Part shown: in pieces, positions 61,035 through 64,000 of the stretch
Layout of the letters: every line of letters begins with the position of its first letter
How positions within the stretch are numbered: the first letter of the stretch is position 1
NCBI GenBank assembly: GCA_013339895.1
Contig: JABACO010000003.1
Span: forward strand, 11,763,349 to 11,827,348
From: Ephydatia muelleri
Taxonomy: Eukaryota > Porifera > Demospongiae > Spongillida > Spongillidae
Direction of reading: 5' to 3'
Length of the DNA: 64,000 nucleotides
Notes under the pieces: model-generated
Databases searched by the model: none
What the model was told of the DNA's origin: nothing
What the model saw: only the letters and a program-made list of their open reading frames with translations
Translations under genes and position numbers: made by a program

Positions 61035-64000
61035 ATGGAGAGCGACATTGTGGATGACCTGAGCGACGATCTAATCCGCGACGTCTTTACGTACCTTTCC
61101 ACAAACAAGTACCCAGAGGCATCCTCCTCTTCTCGGAAGAGAGTGATACGAAAAAAGGCGTTAAAGTTTTTTATTTCCACAAGTGGCGAGCTGATGTACA
61201 AGCAGAAGTTAAAAGGAAAGGTACGTATCAACGGTTAATGTATTTGGAGCTACGTGGGAAGCCTAGCATGACGTGGTGGTGCGGTTTGAAACCCACTTTT
61301 GAATAGCGTTTATTTTCCATAGGAGCCCACATTTCTTCGCTATGTTCAAAGTCCAGAGGAAAGGAGACTAATTCTGCTAGCCTGTCACGTTCATCCAACT
61401 TCAGGCCACATGGGAAGAACTAGGACGCTACATAGGATAAAGGAACGTGTCATGTGGCATGGAATGGTGAAAGATTGCACTGAAATGGTAGGTTACAGTT
61501 CAATAATTACATTACACTGCCAGAGGAGCAACCTCAATTTGTGACTGCGACTAGTATAGTAGAGTACGCATTTTAAAAAGTAACCACACTAAAAATTGAT
61601 TGTCCAACATACTTGCCTTAGATAATGCTTGACATCACTGAAATGTTTAATCAGAAAATGAGGGAAAACTATCATAGTCAGCATTATAACCATATGGTCA
61701 TATTTTATAGATACGAACATGTGACATTTGCCAGCGAATGAACAGAAAGCTCACTTGTGGCGTGCCTGAACTTCACCCAATTCCCGTGAAATCCCCATGG
61801 TACATGATAGGGATTGATTTCATTGGTCCTATTAGCCCACCTGGAGAAGATGGAAGTCAATATATTCTGACAATTAGTGACTATTTCACAAAGTGGGTCG
61901 AGGCCATTCCAACACCAGACAAAACAGCAACTACTGTTGCAAACTGCCTTTTTAAGGTATATAGCATGTATGAACTAATGATTTATATGCTGCAATTCAT
62001 TACACTTTAGTGTTTATATTGCTTAGCATAAGCATTGCCTAGATGTAGGTGCAGAATGTAGCAGCGGTGTATGCACGTATAGGTGTTAGATTCTGATCAT
62101 TTTCTGTATTGAGTGATTCTATTCACTATGTGTGTATGCATTTGTGTATGTATAAGTTTGGTGTTGCATAAGTGTGATACTGTATGCATGGCTATAATTA
62201 TGTCACATTATGTATGGCCCTGATGATGTCACATGGGTCCATCAGGTTCTACCACATCTTCTCCTATTCTGTGAGAGAGTATATATTTATTACATTACAA
62301 AAGCTTGTGTTATTAAATGCTATTATTTAAAAATTCAGCAAATGTCTGCCATTTTGTGCTGTGCATACATAATCATGTATTCTTGTGCAGATCTTCATGA
62401 GAATGGGATTACCCAGAGTTATGCTCTCTGATAATGGTTCAGAGTTTTGCAATAAATTGAATGACAAGCTGGCTGAGATTCTAGGAGTGAAGAGGCGGCT
62501 TACAACACCATACCATCCTCAGGTAGGTATCTAAAGCTATACTACATGTCATCAAACCTTGATTAACATTATTCACAGGCAAATGGTCTGGATGAGCGCT
62601 ACAATCAGACACTGCAAAACATGCTGGCAAAGTTTGTTTCAACCAAACAAACGGTGTGGAGCTCCTACCTAGACACTTGTACTTTTGCATACAATACATC
62701 AAGACATGAATCAAGCACCTATACACCATTTCAATTAATGTTTGGTCGTCAAGCAATTCTACCTGTTGATATAGACCTACAGAAGGAATCAGGTGATGAA
62801 TTGCATCACAAGTATCAAATGTTGAATGATCCAGATATTGTAGCAGTTCAACACAAGCATCAGGTCATTTTGGAAGATGCAAAAAAGCACATTCTTGACG
62901 CTCAAAAGAAACAAAAGCAAAAGTATGACTCAAAATGTGCCAAGCCAAATTGCTTTCAAGTAGGAGAGCTAGTGATGAAGAAGAATTTTAGAAGAAAGAA
63001 AATGAAAGGTGGTAAACTGCAAGACCGATTTGATGGTCCTCACAGAGTTGTGAAGAAGATGCCACATGGAGTATATGAACTGATCAGCAAAGACGGCACT
63101 CTAATTCGAGCTACTGGAGGTCACCTTAAGATGTATCACAGCAATATGCTCCAAGGAAGTATTTCATTTGATGACAAGCAAGCCTCCAGCAAAGTGATAT
63201 CTGATGATCCATCAACCAGTGGTGTTAAGCCTGATGACACATCCATCTGCAGTGATATTGAATGTTATGACCCATCCACCCCCAGTGATGCTAAGCATGA
63301 TGGCCTACCCACACCCAGTAATATTGGGTGTGATGACACACTCACCCCCAGTGATGCTGAGCATGATCGCCTACCCACACCCAGTAATATTGGGTGTGAT
63401 GACACACTCACCCCCAGTGATGCTGAGCATGATCGCCTACCCACACCTAGTAATATTGGGTGTGATGACACACTCACCACCAGTGATGTTGAGCATGATG
63501 GCTTAACCACACCCAGTAATACTGGGTGTGATGACACACTCACCACCAGTGATGTTGAGCGTGATGGTTTAACCACACCCAGTGATGTTGGATGTGATGA
63601 TGACACGCACACCATCAGTCATGCTAAACCTGATGACCAACCCACCACAAGTGATACTGAGCCTAAAGACCTACTCACCCTCAAAGATGCTGAACCTCCT
63701 GTCTTGCTATTTTGCTCCTGCAAAACACGTTGTGCTACTAAAAGATGTCTATGCAAGTTAAATCATTCATTCTGTGGACACTATTGCCATCCAGGTAAAA
63801 GTTGTTGTAATATGGAAACAGCAAAACCACAAGAAGTTGTAAATTTAAGTGCCAGTGAAGATGATGCCCAAAATGATTCTGTATGGATAAAAGTAGGAGA
63901 ATCTGTGTTGCATAAGGAGGACAAAGTGGTATTGTCAAATAATGGATGGCTAACGGACAATATAATACATGCAGCTCAACAGCTTCTTAAACAAAGTCAT
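61035..64000 (+). CDS. Ginger1-like DDE integrase/transposase (partial at window edge)
   Basis: Exons 61035-61220, 61323-61487, 61711-61956, 62391-62522 and 62579 onward. Every intron is GT-AG and phase 0 (62, 55, 82 and 44 codons). Exon 2 and the start of exon 3 form the H2C2 zinc finger (HVHPTSGH, later CDIC). The DDE core has Asp153 (IGIDFIGPI), Asp213 (LSDNGSEF) and Glu249 (ANGLDERYN), the last pair with 35 residues between, as in retroviral-type integrases. A basic domain follows (KKNFRRKKMKGGKLQDRFDG), then ~22-residue Asp/Thr/Pro-rich repeats, a Cys-rich motif (CSCKTRCATKRCLCKLNHSF) and NGWLTDNIIHAAQQLLKQSH, which in relatives precedes a cysteine-protease domain. The frame is open to the edge (717 residues), so the copy may be active. 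ATG at 61035 is the first in frame. Confidence 0.92.
63225..63690 (+). repeat. 66-bp coding tandem repeat in the Ginger1-like gene
   Basis: About six units encoding variants of PSNIGCDDTLTPSDAEHDRL, with gradual decay towards both ends. It forms an acidic, probably disordered linker between the DNA-binding part and the Cys-rich motif. Confidence 0.9.

Larger units (their letters stand above)
60866..64000 (+). mobile_element. Ginger1-like transposon (left end and most of the gene)
   Basis: The left end TGTCACGGTTAATTTGGTCC fits the TGTNA start of Ginger1 elements. Up to 61010 there are at least five GGACCAAAATTT/AAATTTTGGTCC words in both orientations, likely transposase sites overlapping the promoter. 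Compared with the empty site at 9369, the junction is GGGTAC|TGTCA. The right end is beyond the window. Confidence 0.85.

Noticed and set aside
63265-63615. Antisense repeat frame over the Ginger1-like gene
   Set aside because: Shadow of the 66-bp sense repeat.

Overview
The window looks like nuclear DNA from an invertebrate animal, most likely a demosponge of the Amphimedon type. The reasons are short GT-AG introns, an expanded intron-poor TRIM-NHL family, a DNA-damage kinase of the CHEK1 type, and a dense, nested load of DNA transposons, foldback MITEs and DIRS-type retroelements. The species is inferred from the style of the sequence, not proven. Nothing here is bacterial: there are no operons and no ribosome binding sites.

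The core of the window is an amplified block. Each full block reads, from low to high coordinate, a 5'-truncated CHEK1-like kinase gene (minus strand), a TRIM-like B-box/coiled-coil/filamin/NHL gene (minus strand), and a conserved 88-codon His-rich exon of unknown function (minus strand). Block 1 keeps TRIM copy 1 (3.9-6.3 kb, broken by a 472-bp palindromic element) and its exon (8.1 kb). CHEK1 copy A (12.35-15.16 kb) runs into a 1000-N gap. Block 2 has CHEK1 copy B (17.2-21.6 kb), TRIM copy 2 (23.4-25.3 kb, intact) and its exon (27.9 kb). Block 3 has CHEK1 copy C (46.2-51.0 kb), TRIM copy 3 (55.3-57.2 kb, intact) and its exon (58.9 kb). No CHEK1 copy shows the kinase N-lobe.

Between blocks 2 and 3 (29-44 kb) lies a transposon nest. 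A ~200-bp tandem repeat carries a MITE with a TTA target duplication. Next is an outer element with 17-bp perfect ends (31.3-40.0 kb). It holds a 4.9-kb element encoding a PHD-finger protein and a 3.5-kb element whose ends match MITEs with 9-bp target duplications. That second element carries a RecQ-helicase fragment and a decayed DIRS-type reverse transcriptase/RNase H/tyrosine recombinase. A second DIRS-type RT/RNase H (40.4-42.6 kb, minus) is itself split by another copy of the palindromic element found in TRIM copy 1.

The right end (60.87 kb to the window edge) is a five-exon Ginger1-like transposon with an intact DDE integrase. It is inserted in another transposon, and the empty site is visible at 9.37 kb. 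The second 1000-N gap (52.4-53.4 kb) is flanked by a near-identical ~2.06-kb direct repeat and is probably an unmerged contig overlap, so one set of duplicated features there is likely false.
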